Source: Mortierella sp. BCC40632 (Eukaryota > Mortierellomycota > Mortierellomycetes > Mortierellales > Mortierellaceae). Taken from it: DNA of 64,000 nt. Below, piece after piece: positions 43,718 to 56,114 of the stretch; position 1 is the first letter of the stretch, and every line of letters begins with the position of its first letter. A program made the translations under genes and the position numbers. Under the pieces are notes generated by a model. It was not told the DNA's origin. It was given only the letters and a program-made list of their open reading frames with translations, and did not search any database. The DNA lies in NCBI GenBank assembly GCA_011634665.1, contig WAEK01000009.1, positions 124,001 to 188,000 on the forward strand, given 5' to 3'.

Positions 43718-44519
43718 GTAAAAGTCACCAGGCTGGCCTTGGCTTTTGTAGCATCAATTAGATTCCCACTTCAAAGAAAAATTTAAAAACGAGTTAATAT
43801 GAATTCTGGTCAATGGGTATAGGCGTAAGAGACTCTTGGTGTTGAAGGAGCCAATGCAACAAGGACTTTTACCTTGTATTTCATTTTTTTTTCTTGACCC
43901 CTCAAATATGCAGATTATCCTGCGACAACCATCAATAGCGCACCTTTCCGCCATCTCTCTGCGTCCAAAATCCTGCGCATTTTTTTTGTTTTGTTTTGTT
44001 TTGTGGTTTTCTGTCCTGCCTTGTCTCGGTTCCACACAACTTAACAAAAAGAAAACAAGATCTATGTAGTGTCCACACTCCTTGGACGGGAAGAGACCAA
44101 AAGACCAAAAGACCAAAAGACCGGAATAGCAATGGGTGAGAAGGGTTGGGAGGGAGGAGAGGATGGGAGACAAAAGAAGGAAGACAGATCTCTCCACTCC
44201 ACTCCCATACACCCACCTCTGAAAGGATTAAAAGAGTTTGAATCCACGATAGTTGGATCCCCCCCCAACCTCCTTATTCGGAAAGAAAGAAAGAAAAAAA
44301 CAGGTTTTTTTTTTTTTTTTTTTTTTATGTATTCTTTTAAAAGATTTTTTTTTTTTCTTGTCTTCATTATTTGATTGGGTTTGGAAGTGTGTTTGTGTGT
44401 CTGGGTAAGCGATGGGAATGGGTAAAGGGAGCTGCTGTGTAGTTTGTGTTAGGAAAAAAGCTTTCGCAAAAAAAAAAGAGGAAAAAAGAAGAGAGAAAAA
44501 AAAAAAAAGAAAAAATTAC
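43718..44519. other. Array right edge and convergent 3' spacer
   Basis: Array 3' flank to about 43860, then unique DNA with a (GACCAAAA)n stretch near 44094-44123, a T run at about 44305-44326, and A-rich sequence next to the APSES gene stop. The two genes converge here. No further gene seen. Confidence 0.6.
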
Positions 44520-45115
44520 TTAAAATGCTTTATGGTACGGCGCATAGCTATAAAGACGATTCTCCATCATCTTGCCATGCGGTGACGACGTAGATGGTGG
44601 GGAATCATTCGAAAGAGGTCCTCCCAACTGCAATTGATGTTGGTTGGGATGAAGCATCGAATCTTGATACTTGGGTTGAACATGCGCTGCTGCTGCCGCT
44701 CCATAATAGGGTCCTGGGCTTGCTTGGTGGCTATTGTAATAAGCTGCATGATGACCTCCTGATCGAAGATCTGGAATCGGTGCTCCTCCAGAGGGTATAC
44801 CAATCAGCCCGGTGGGCATCGACGACTGCACACGATATTCGAAAGGCGACACCAGGTTGGGATCTTCATCTAGCCGGAAAAAAGGGGATGCATCGAAAAA
44901 ATAAGCATAGGAATCCGCGAGTTAGTTTGGACTGAGCTTCATCATCATCAAGAAGGGACCCAAAGAAAAGGGAACGAGGGATGAGGGAGATGGGAAAAGA
45001 AAGGGTAAAATAGCGACGAGAAAGAGAAAAAGAATAGTGGAGAGATCCGTGGTCGCATGTGCTCTGAATGAGACACAGGGCTAAAGATCCTGTTCGGCAT
45101 CGACCAAAGATGGCA

Positions 45116-45146
<31 letters not shown>

Positions 45147-46898
45147 CCATGGCCATACCTCCAGAAACCGACCCGTTACTTCCATGAGGAGAGCCATGTG
45201 GACTGTTGCCACTGTGGCTACGAAAAACGGGATGATGTTGTTGTGAATAATAATCCCCGTGCACACCTTGGGTAAAATGATGATTGGAATGAAGATCCGA
45301 ATGCCGAGCCTTGGGCGAGTCCGACTCGTGGTAGGCTGCATGTGGAGGCTGTGGTTGCGACTGTGCTGACCACCTCATATCTAGTGAGAGGAATAGAACA
45401 GAACCGATGGAGAAGGGGTTAGTCTTTGTTGTTGTTGTTGTTTTTTGTCAGCATTGACATCTCAAATGAAAAAAGACTTACCAGGAGCCATGGCGGCAGT
45501 GTGAGGGTGTTGGTAAAGAAAAGCCGAAGGGTCTTCGACGAGCAATGGGTAGAGGCTCTCCTCAATGTTATGAGCCTTGGCATGGTGGACAGCACGTTCC
45601 AATGGAATCCTTTTTGGTAAAATAATAATAATAAAAGGTACAAGAAAAAAAAATGTGTTTCGAGAGCCGTGTCAGCAAAATGGTACGAGTACATCTGGGG
45701 AAAGAAGAGAGACGGAGTGAAACGGGATCCCCGTATCACGGATCGGCTGCAACCACATCACACAAAGACACAGACACAAAACAGAGGGCCTGTGCTCAGA
45801 AAAAAAAACAGTTTCCCAAAACGCAAAGAGAAGGAGAAAGAGAGCTTACCAAACGCCCTTGAGATGCATTGCGCCAACCTTTACTACGACACGCCCCTTT
45901 TCATTCTTGAGGATACCATCACGCTTGCCACGCGACATGCCAACGACATTCAGCAACTTGGTGCCGTTCACCATATGGTTATCTAAAGAGTCATTTCATA
46001 AAGGATGAGCAAAAGTAAAGAGACAAAAAACAAAACTAAAAGCAAGAAAACCCCCCAACGTAAACACACCTGCTCGGCGAGCAACACAGACGCCCTTGAC
46101 ATCAACTTGGAAACAGAAGGTACGTTCATCTTCCCAGATCGTATTAGTCAACCGTGTACGGAGAGGTGGCAGGTCATGTTGAGGCACAGGTGCCGATGGA
46201 GGTGGAGTCAGAGCTGCCATGTCCTGAGGAGAATGACCATACGAGTGACCGACAAGGCCTCCACCATGCGTGCGATCGCCATGATCGTAGGGATCGTGCT
46301 GCTCAGGGTCCGTATAGTAGTGAGCAGAGGGGTATGCTGCATGCTGAGGTGGGAACGTCGACTGGTCGTGCTGCGAGAGCTCATGCGGGTGTGCCTGCGG
46401 GTGGTGGTATTGCGAGTGCGCATGGTGCAGGTGTAGGTGTGGCGGCTGCTGTTGCTGTGGCTGTTGTGGCTGTTGGTTGCCGTGGTGGGGATGTGAAGGA
46501 TGGTGAAAGTCATTACGGGACGAAGGTGGAGTCGCCCGCAGTTGAAGATCGCCCTGGCCGGGCAAGCCCTGTGGGAGAGACTGGATCAACGAGTCACCTC
46601 CGATACCATTCTCGCCGAGATGACCGTGTGAGACGGCGGCGGCAGCGACGCCGGGGCCGGCCATGGGTGCAGAAGACGTTGGCTGACCGTGGACGACACC
46701 ATTCCCGTTCCCGCTACCGCCGTTGTTGCTGCTACCATTCTGGTTAGGCGCTGTGTGGAATGCATTCGGGAGACCGATAGAGCGCGCTGTAGATTCCGGC
46801 GTCGACAGATTCTGATCCCGCGACCACTCAAAACCCATTGGAATCGAGCCCACTGCTTGGTGTGCGGATGGGGCGCCTGTCCAGGAGGTGGTATCCAT
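44520..46898 (-). CDS. stuA: APSES-domain transcription factor, StuA/Efg1/Phd1-like
   Basis: Five exons on the minus strand, 46898-46070, 45982-45850, 45609-45482, 45380-45159 and 44869-44520, with GT-AG introns of 87, 240, 101 and 289 nt, give 553 residues. The N-terminal 245 residues are Gly/Ser/His/Gln-rich. The APSES DNA-binding domain spans about 248-355 with hallmark stretches LWEDE-like [51 protein letters not shown] and LYPLLVEDP. Its coding sequence is split by two introns, and the joins restore the domain exactly. The C-terminal part is His/Pro/Ser/Gln-rich and ends [13 protein letters not shown] proteins of this type are nuclear helix-loop-helix-like regulators of sporulation, hyphal growth and cell-type switching. 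The single APSES domain without ankyrin repeats fits StuA/Efg1 and not Swi4/Mbp1. A poly-T run (45118-45142) falls inside intron 4. The gene lies next to a 13.7-kb upstream gap. Confidence 0.92.
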
Positions 46899-48039
46899 GC
46901 CGGAGGAGTGGGGGGAAAGGAAAGAGAAAGAGAGAGAAAGATATAGAGAAAGGAAAAGAGGAGTGTGCTTAGGTGCCTCGGATACAAGAGACGGGGAATA
47001 GAGAGCGAGGCGGATGAAACGTGGTTAGCGCCCTGCCCTGGAGGAGACGAGGGTCGCAGGAGAAAGAGAAGAAAGAGGGAGCGTGGGAGAGGCCTCGGGT
47101 GAGTGCGGGGAAGAGGAGAGGCAAACGGCAAAGAGTAGGGACGCTACTGGAGGAGAGAGAGAGAGTAACGAGAACAAGAGTAAGAGTGAGTAAGAGAGAC
47201 GTGAGCAAAGTGAGCAAGACCGTTGGGTGCCGAGCCGGTGAAGAAAGGGGAAAAGAAAAAGGAGAGAAAGAGACAGAAGAGAAAAGAAGAGGAAGACACT
47301 GCCCAAGACAAGATGACCAGGTTGGGTCCAACCCAGAAGAGAGAAAAAAAAAAGAGAGAGAGAAAGAGAGCAGGGCGCAAAAGAGCGCAGAGGCCCACAT
47401 CATGGCTTCCTAAAACAGCAGGCAAGCCTCGGGCAGAGCGCCCGATTCCGTGCCAGTCAATAAGGACCCGAGACGGGGGAGGGGAGACCAAGGTTGATAG
47501 ACAGGTAGTGCACCCGTGGCCGTGGCCCGTGGTATTTGAAAGAGACACCAGGGCAGACAAAAAAGACAAACAGACGAGAGAGAAAGAAACAAAAGACATC
47601 GGACGGAGCTCGGGGCGAGGCGGAGGCAAAAGGACGAGGCTGAGTCGCAGGCGAATCAGATCCCAGCGCCGTGTATGTTCTTGCAGACACAGGCACAGCG
47701 GGGACTCCACACGGTACATCCACATTAGGAGAGAGTCAAGAAAGTCCGGGGAGCAGGACAAGGAGGAGAGAGAGGGAGTAAAAGGAGGAAGTGGAGGGGT
47801 GGGAGACCAGCCAGGGGAGAGAGAGCACAAAGAGAGAGAGAGAGCTGCCTGTCGGGACAAGACAGCAAGGGGAGAGAGAGAAAAAGAGAGAGAGAGAGAA
47901 AGAGAGAAGAGATAGCCCAAGGAGGACAACGGCACAGGAGACGGACGATCGAGAAAAGAAAAGAGCGATGGATGCAGGCGCGGTATTTCCTGTCCCCGCC
48001 AGGACCAGCCTTGTTCCCGCGTGTCTCTCTGAATGCGTG

Positions 48040-48088
<49 letters not shown>

Positions 48089-48178
48089 GTCTCAAAAACA
48101 TCGAGGGGAGAGGAAAAAGAAAAGAAAAAGAAAAAGAGAGAGAGGAGAGAGGAGAACTGGGCGAGATAGTGTCCCACA

Positions 48179-48255
<77 letters not shown>

Positions 48256-48420
48256 AAGCGGAGCCGGAGTGATGGATGATGTCCGGGGAGATGATGGGGA
48301 GTTATTCAAATATTAAGACCCGCTTAACGAGACCTTTAACCTTTTTCTTTTTGATGGTAACCGATGGGTCTCTGATGGGGATGGGAAGAGGGAGCGAGGG
48401 AAGGGGAACGGATCAGTGAC
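46899..48420. other. Upstream region of the APSES gene, proximal part
   Basis: Pyrimidine-rich on the APSES sense strand (purine-rich on plus). Frames are Arg/Glu- or Ser/Leu-rich simple sequence. A minus-strand acceptor-like site (polypyrimidine tract then CCGAG) lies near 46978, and GT and GA arrays lie at 48041-48087 and 48185-48252. Probably promoter and long leader; no gene seen. Confidence 0.5.
48041..48252. repeat. GT and GA microsatellite pair
   Basis: About 23 GT units (48041-48087) and about 34 GA units (48185-48252), separated by about 100 bp of purine-rich DNA. Confidence 0.95.
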
Positions 48421-48427
48421 TTACCGC
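48416..48427 (-). promoter_or_regulatory. Candidate 5' splice donor of an upstream leader exon (minus strand)
   Basis: On the minus strand the sequence reads CCGCG|GTAAGTCA, a near-consensus donor about 1.5 kb upstream of the APSES start codon, with no coding frame nearby. It could end a non-coding leader exon. Confidence 0.3.
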
Positions 48428-48923
48428 GGTAGTGGCAGAGAGCGGCTTGTCAGGCAGGTTAGGACTGGCGCATAGCAAGGACGGACAGAGAACGATTGGA
48501 GAGAGGAGGACAAGACAAGGAGCGAGATAGAGAGGACAACAACGGTTAGGGCGCGTGGAAGATGGATCGCAGGGACAGGGGGACAGGGCAACAAGACGAG
48601 GGGGAGAGGATATGTGAACGTGTGTGTGTGTGGTTGGGGGGTGTATGAGAGAGAGAGAGAGAGAAGGTGAGGCGAGTAGGAAAAAAAAGGCCCTGTGTGT
48701 GGTGGAATTGGAGTGGATGCAGGATGGCGCAGTGAAGGGAACAAAGAGGGTAGAGAGATTACAGGAAAAATAAAAATATAAGAGAAAAGAAGAAAAGAAA
48801 AAGATAAAAGGGAACTAGGTCGTGAACAGAATGAAGAGGATGACGGGAGATGAAGAAGAAAAAAGAAGAAAGAGATGATGAAGAGAGGAAGAGAGAAAGA
48901 AAGAGAAGAAAAAAGAGAAAAAA

Positions 48924-48956
<33 letters not shown>

Positions 48957-49755
48957 AAGAAAGAAAGAATGGAATGGGAATCAAATGGGATGGGATGGGA
49001 GAACAGACAGAGCAAAGACCACATCCCGTCCCATACACAGACACATACACACAGACACCACCTCGTACGGTCACCTCTGCTCGTACGTGCACAACCATCT
49101 CACTTCTCGTCCCACCTCTGTATCTCTGTATCTCTGTATCTCTCTCTCTCTCTCTCTTCCTCGCCTCGACCCCCTCCTCATTTCTCCTTCTCTCCTTCTC
49201 CCCTTTCCTCCCTCCCCCACTTTCTCCGCCGGGAACCGGGCGCCATGGCCTCCTACGCAGGGGGTAGGGCAAAGACCGCATGCGCACCGCAAGACATTTT
49301 TGTTCCTCATTCAGCTGCACCATCGGTCTGTCTTCCCCGATGCGGAATGCGGGAACACTCAGGAGCGGCGCGAACCGCGTTGCAGGATGTATGTGTGCGT
49401 GTGCGTATGTGAGTGTGAATGTGTGTGTCTATGCGTGCGTGTGTGTGCGTATGTGTGCGTATGTGTGTAGTGTGCATGTGTGTATGTGTGTAGAGGCGGC
49501 AGCGGCGAGGAGGAACAAAAAGAGGAAGGGGTGGTGGAGGTGGTGGAAAAAAAAGGTGGTGGTGCCTGCTTTGCTCCCTGCCTACTGGTAGGTATGCGAG
49601 CCTGCAGTATGTTGTGTATGTGTGTGCGTGTTGTGCGTGTGCGTGCGTGCGTCTTGCAGCTGCGTGCAGGAGCTGCCAGTGCGATGCATGTTGTACATGC
49701 TGCAAAGCCGATGTTGGTCGGTGGGAGAGAAAGTGCACTGCACCTGCGACTCATT

Positions 49756-49786
<31 letters not shown>

Positions 49787-50520
49787 CAGTGCTCCGGGGA
49801 GAGACGAACTGGATCGGACCACAAGTGTCAACGAGCCTAACAAACAACAGCCGCTCCGTTCGCCCGCTTTGCTCCCATCTCTTTTCTTTTCTCATTGCGG
49901 AGCAAATACCTTCTCCCCATGCTACACCCGACCTGTCTCTGACGTTGGCGCTCACTCATTCACTCTTTTGTTCGCTCTCCCATTCCCGTCAAATCTCCAC
50001 CCACTCGTTTCTCCCTTGGAGAACGGCTGCAACACACCCAAATGTCCTATTGTTCCTGCAGGGAGAGAGCCTCCGACATGTCGATCTCACTTTTTTTTTT
50101 ACCTCCAAAGTTAAATCGAATGGGAATGGCCTCACGGATCCACAGGGGGGGACAATGTCGGGCGGAAGGGACCTGCAGGCACATGCACAGAGACGGAATG
50201 GGAGAGGAACCGTGTTGTACAGCGAGCGGACCGTAAAACAATGGGTATGCAAGGGAAGCAAGCGAACAAAGGAGAAAAAGAGAGAGAAGCGGTCATGAGC
50301 AACCTTCAGATAAAAAAAAAAAAAGGCCGGGCACAGAGTACTCTACGCGATTTGACTATTATTTGGAAGTTGGAGAGAAGAGGGGAAAAGAAAGAGGAAG
50401 AGGAGAGGAGGGGGAGAGAGGAACGACACCATGGTTGCCTCATCCCGCTCAGTCCCATCCCAATCTCATCCTACGCCAACACAATAACAATAACAATAAC
50501 AACAAAAGAGAGAAGAAAGA

Positions 50521-50664
<144 letters not shown>

Positions 50665-51415
50665 TAGGAAAATCCTTCTCCGACGCAGGCTAGTGCGATA
50701 ATATAGAAGAAAAAAGCAAGACCGGCCAAGGCGGACACCAGGAGGAGATGGTGGGAGGAAGAGGAAGAAGCGGGGCTTGCTCAGCCCATCCCATCCCATC
50801 TCTGTCTGTCCTTGCCCACATTGGTCCGTCCCTCTGGGTCAAGACTAGCCCTCCATACAAGCCATGAATGTAGACTTGGAGGAAAGAGAAAGAGAGGAGC
50901 AAGGGCCTTGCTCACCCGAGTCTTTGCTCTTTTGCTCCATCTGCCTTTGCCCATCGATTTCCCAGCCCAGCCCCGCCCGGGCAGAGGCGGCCAATCGCAA
51001 TAACTGAGAGCCAGGGGAAAAAAAAAAAAAAAAGAGGGGGTGGGGGAGAGGAGGAGAAAAAAGGAAAGGGAGAGAGGATCTCTGGCACATGCATGATGGA
51101 TTATGGATGGATGGGCGATCTCTCCTCTGTTGTACGCACTGTGTGTCGCCAAGTCTCCAGACGGTACTCTCGGGCGGGTACTGTCTTGTCTTCGTCTGTG
51201 ATATATATACGTGTGTGTGTTTGTATGTGTTTGTGTGTGTGTGTGTGATTTTGAGAGCGCGGAATCGAGTCGCTTCCTTGGGCGCTTGGCCCGCCCCGGC
51301 TGCCACATGGTCGGACGTGGGTGAAAGGCCAAGAGGACAGGGAGCGAACAGGAGAAAAGGAAGGAGAAAGAAAGAGAGGGAGGTGGGGGACAAGGACGGA
51401 GAGGGAAGGGAGAGA

Positions 51416-51420
<5 letters not shown>

Positions 51421-51479
<59 letters not shown>
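51421..51479. repeat. GA microsatellite
   Basis: About 29 uninterrupted GA units. Confidence 0.97.
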
Positions 51480-51484
<5 letters not shown>

Positions 51485-53631
51485 AGAGGGCATGTTTGTG
51501 TGTGGGCCGATGGGCCTCCCTTGGCCCTCCCTCATCGTCCCTGCTCCCTCACGCTCCCCTCTCTGGAACAGTGCATGGCTGGAGAGTGGGACGGGAAGCA
51601 GAAAATGGAAAGGCGGAACGCGCGGAAAAGGGACAGGGGACGGGTGGAGGGACGCTGCCAGTGGGGTGTGTTGGGTTGGTGGGACAGCGGCATTAGGCCC
51701 TGGAAAAAAATTAAGGTACCAAGAGTGTACATACCTCGGGACGGGCTTGGACGACGCCGTCAGTGCTGATTTCCCTGGTCGTGCAAGAATGAACGGGCAG
51801 TCCTGTACCACAGACAAAGAGTCAAAATATAAAAAAAAAGCGTGGCAATAGCTGTCACCAACGATGAGGGGATTCTGACGGAGCAAATAAGAAAGTGTGG
51901 CAGAGACAAAGAGGCCGTGTTTCCGGGTTAGTGACTGGATGACAAGGTCGAGTAGTGGCTGCACCTGCTGTCGGTTGGTTGGTCTGCGCGGATGCTCCCT
52001 TTCCTTGGCCGCTCTGTCGAGGAAGGCAGGGGCATGCAACGTGCATACTAACCGGCCGACAAGCGAGGCAGCGAGAAAATATGCCAAACTCCACCTTGGT
52101 GCCACGAGACACAGAAAGAATCTCCTCCCAGGCGAAACAGATAATAAAGCGAGCGATCGCACGCGTAAAGGATAAGATGGTGGACAGAGAAACAGAGGGT
52201 AGAGAAGAGTGCGGGACAGGGGCGTAGAGGGGAGAAACACTTTAAGAGAGTCTGGAAGGAAAATAAAGAGACCTGCGCAACTGCTGTAACAACAAAAAGA
52301 AAAAAAAAGAAAACCACTCGTCGTCTGGACAAAAAGACCTCAAGCCGCTATGCGACGAGCCGCAAGCATCAAGATGATGTTCAGAAAAAAAAAAAAAAAA
52401 AAAAAAGTAGGGAGGTAGGCCTTCAAAAATAAGGAAAGCGTGGTGCATGATAGCGCAGAGCTCAGAGCGTGGAGCATAGAGCATGGGAGCATGCAGCATG
52501 GGGTCGCAAAAGGAGCTCAGAGACCCGAGGCACCGTCAATTTCGTAGCAATTGAAGCGAGGAAATCGAGACAGTTATCTCATCCCGCCCAATGGGTGGTG
52601 GGGCGAATCGGGATAGGAATTACTTCCAGACCCGCCTTGGTCCACACGGCAAGGAGACGGTACCTGATACTAGGCCCGAGGATGTAAAAGGAGTCTGCCA
52701 AAGAGGGCGAGAATTATCCAAAAAAAAAAAAAAACAACGGAGACAATAACCATGTGTTGGAAGGAGCATGAACGAGGTAACAGTGGCCGAATAGAGTCAA
52801 TGGGGTGAGAGAAAAGAGGAGAGTGGCGAGGGAGAAAGAAGGAAGCACAAGCCAAAAGGAGGTCCCAAGTTGGTGATAACAGGGTTGTCCGTTCCTATGG
52901 AAAGTGTGCAACAATAGGTGGAGCACGACATATTTGGGGAGAGGCAAGCAAACACGAAGCGAGATTCAGAGCGACCTTGTTCCTTACATGGATTCTCAGA
53001 ACCTATGCAGCCTAAAGCAGCTTTCTTCAAATGGCAGGCGGACGATGGAGACCAGGCGCGATGAGAGCGAGTGGGAGGAGGACCAGGCTGGAGCAGGGCG
53101 ATATTATTATACAGGGATATATTTATACATGTACTTGTGTGTGTGTGTATGTGTGTGTTTTCCTTTTTTGTTTTTTTTTTTTTTTTGTGTGTGTGCGTAT
53201 GTGCGTGTGTGAAGGGAGGTCGACTGACAAAAGATGCTTGGGGCCAACGGGCTTCTGTTGGTTTATGAATGCCTGGATGGAAAAAGACGGAAGCGCGAAT
53301 ACAAAGGGTGATTGGGTTGGTCAGAGAGTAACAGAGTGTCGGCGAGGACGAGAGAGCAATTGATCCAGTCCAACTGAAAGGAAGGAGAGGAAAGGGCAAG
53401 ACCAAGGTCAAAAGTCAAGGCAGAGGACAAGGAAGAAAGGGAAAGGGAAAGGAAGGGAAGGGAAAAGGGAAAGGAAAAGAAGGGGAATAAATTATACGAG
53501 ATTGGGTGAGGGAGAAAAATAAAAGAGAGAGAGAGACAGACAGAGAGAGACAGAGAGAAGAGAGAAAAAGAGCAAAAATAAGAGAAGCGTACAGAAATAA
53601 GCAATACAAGAGGAATCGAGCAAGAGGGGGG

Positions 53632-53670
<39 letters not shown>
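53632..53670. repeat. Poly-A tract
   Basis: About 39 uninterrupted A on the plus strand. Confidence 0.95.
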
Positions 53671-53676
<6 letters not shown>

Positions 53677-54632
53677 GAGAGAGAAAAGGAAAGAGAAGAG
53701 TGTTTGCATCTTTTTATAGTGCTAGGAGCAATGTCTGCCCAAAAAAGAGTTCTCTCTCCATTGAATGACCCTTGTCCACCCCATTGGGCTGAGGCTGTAG
53801 CTCGTCCCACTGCCTGTTGAGAGGCACCATGTTTCCTGTCTCTTATTGAATCTCGGACTACCTACTCTCTCAATCGTGTGAGGACACACAATGCTCTCGA
53901 GATGGTTTCTCGGTGCCATGTCCGCGCAGATGGCTCGGAATGGGACCTGCTCGAAAACTGGTCCAGAGTGTCCAAGTGTTGAAATGCAGGGACAGTTTCT
54001 TCTTCTTCTTCTTCTTCTTCTTCTTCTTCCTTCAGTGAAACGGAAGAGGTCGTCGAGATTCAAGGAGTGGTTTTCTTTCAGGGTGGGTTGTGGTGGTGTT
54101 CATGCAAAGCAAAAAAAAAAAAAAAAAAAAAATGAGGCCACGAACAGAACTCGTCGTCTCTTTATCCCTCCAACCCTGTGTGGACAACAAAAACGACAGT
54201 AAATTTGGCTCAAGGAGGCAATCCAGGCCCGAATGGTTGCGGATAAGACAGGATGGAATCACATAGTAGGCCGACCGCAAGAGAACAAAGAGTTTGCGAC
54301 CGACAGTTCCCAAGTTGGCCGCGAAAATCCTCGTCCTTAGCATGAACAAGCACTCCTCTCGACTTTGTCGCATTGACACTGCCAGGGCAGATGCTGTGTT
54401 CCCTCTGTGCAGCGGGGACTGCATTGATGTGGACATGCGAGTAAGGCAAGGGCGAGGAGTAACAAAAGTCCTATTGTTGTTTGTCCTGGGTATTTTGACA
54501 TTCATTCGTATTAGGACGGCATTTAAAAAAGGAAAAGAACAAGAGTACGATTGAATTGATTAGGTTGAGCTTTTGCCCGGCCCACAAAGTTCTTTGCTAA
54601 CCATTTTGATGTTGGCCATGCAACCTTTTTTA

Positions 54633-54633
<1 letters not shown>

Positions 54634-54668
<35 letters not shown>
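54634..54668. repeat. Poly-A tract
   Basis: About 35 uninterrupted A on the plus strand. Confidence 0.95.
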
Positions 54669-54670
<2 letters not shown>

Positions 54671-56067
54671 TCGCAAAGGAGGAGATTGAGGGCGAGAAAG
54701 GGGTAGAGGGGGGGGGGGGAAGGGGAGGATGGGGGGGAAGGACAAGGCGAGGGACCACCGAGGCATGATTGACAGAACACAGGACACTGTGCAAAGGAGG
54801 GGAACGACTGGCAGGAAGGAGGACCGAACAAAAGGAGGACATGACAGACCGGGATGGTATGCATTCGACCATGATATTTTACCGATGGGTGGGATGGATA
54901 ACCATGAATAGGCGATGGGCGATGGGCGATGGGCGATGAGGTGTTTGAGCGGAAAGGTTTGTTTGTCAGAAGAGGGAGAGAGAGAGAGGGAAGGAGAAGA
55001 GAGGGAGAAAACGAAGGAGAGCCAGGGACGCAGACCATTGGTCGATAACCCTCTGAGCATGTCCATGGCCCATGGTCTATGGTCAAAGGCCAATGGTCCA
55101 CGGCCCATGGTCAGCAATGATCCCCGAGTGACAATGCCACACATGCTCTCATTCAGTCCTGTCTTTCTCGGCACACATTCAACCATACCATTTACGCTCA
55201 CTCGAACCTATACTTGATCGTTCTCTCCTCCGTTTCTTTATTATTATTATTTTTTCCTCTCCCTCTTTTCTCTATTTCTTACATCGAGAATCCTGATTAA
55301 GTTCTCAGTGAAAAAAAAAAAAAAAAAAAAAAAAGAAAAAAAAAAGAAAGTGCCCTGGAGGTTGCGACGCGTGCTGGATGGTAAGAGTCGTACTAGTAGC
55401 CGAGCAAGCAGGTAGAGATGGACATGATGCTGCCTACTGCCGGATTCACTCGTTGCAAGATCTCCAACCTATACTTTTCTTTTCTTTGCTTTTCATGTTT
55501 GCTTTTGCATACATCCATGGACAGCAAGGAATTCGCGGAGCCAACCTTGTTTTTCCATACTGCATTCGTGTGCAGGAACCAGCACCTTGGAAGTCCCATC
55601 CTTGACAAAAAGGGCCAGTATGCTCTCACCTCGTTGCCCTCCCTACTACCGTTAATACATTAGCCGCGTTCGCCAGTCAACGTTATCGAGCAGCTGTGAG
55701 GATCGACCTGTGCAAAGGTGCGAACGTATGCGCTCTCAATGGGTCCGAGGCTCGTACATGCACCTTGCTGTATGTCAGATATCCTATTCTATCGACAATA
55801 CTAACATTAGTACTTTCGATGCATAAAAGTTGCAGCGCTCCTTCACCCAGCAAACATGAAGTCAGACCGGGAAGAGTGCGCAGGGAAACGTGCCTGTTGC
55901 ATGTGTGAGTGAGGTAAATATGGCTAGGGTAGGGTATGTCGGCTTCTGCGTGTTTTGTCAATCGGTTCTTTTTTACTCTTTTGCTCGCTTCCTTTTGGCG
56001 CTTTTTTTCTTTCTTTCTTTTTCTTTTGCTTCTCTCCTGATCTCTTATCCTTGGCACCGAGGACCCG

Positions 56068-56069
<2 letters not shown>

Positions 56070-56113
<44 letters not shown>
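56070..56113. repeat. GT dinucleotide microsatellite
   Basis: About 21 uninterrupted GT units. Confidence 0.95.

Positions 56114-56114
<1 letters not shown>

Larger units (their letters stand above)
17255..43860 (+). repeat. Tandem array of seven secreted cysteine-rich protein genes
   Basis: Seven homologous genes lie head to tail on the plus strand, with starts at 18413, 22038, 25745, 29183, 32750, 36533 and 41291. The period is 3.4-3.8 kb, or 4.8 kb for the last interval, which holds a 1.4-kb insertion. Each unit comprises a spacer with an inverted repeat, a promoter block, an intronless CDS and a conserved 3' flank starting with GGCTGGCCTTGGCTT. Homology begins near 17255, upstream of gene 1, and fades near 43860 after gene 7, so the array ends are defined by sequence. 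Confidence 0.93.

Noticed and set aside
42700..43728. Long minus-strand frame (342 codons) across the tail of array gene 7, and similar ones in genes 1-6
   Set aside because: Antisense shadow of the repeated cysteine modules; it appears only because the sense codons avoid antisense stops, and it follows the sense repeats exactly.
44520..46898. Velvet-family regulator as the identity of the minus-strand factor
   Set aside because: First considered because of its low-complexity flanks, but [20 protein letters not shown] and MHLKGVWIPLERA are APSES hallmarks, and no velvet signature is present.
46599..47131. Minus-strand 181-codon frame overlapping the APSES first exon
   Set aside because: Alternative frame of the real exon plus pyrimidine-rich leader; no own domain.
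48421..49323. Minus-strand 300-codon frame
   Set aside because: Ser/Leu/Phe-rich translation of CT-rich leader or promoter DNA.
49245..49412. Short plus-strand frame with a good start context (GCGCCATGG)
   Set aside because: About 55 codons, no domain, runs into a GT repeat; start context alone is not enough.
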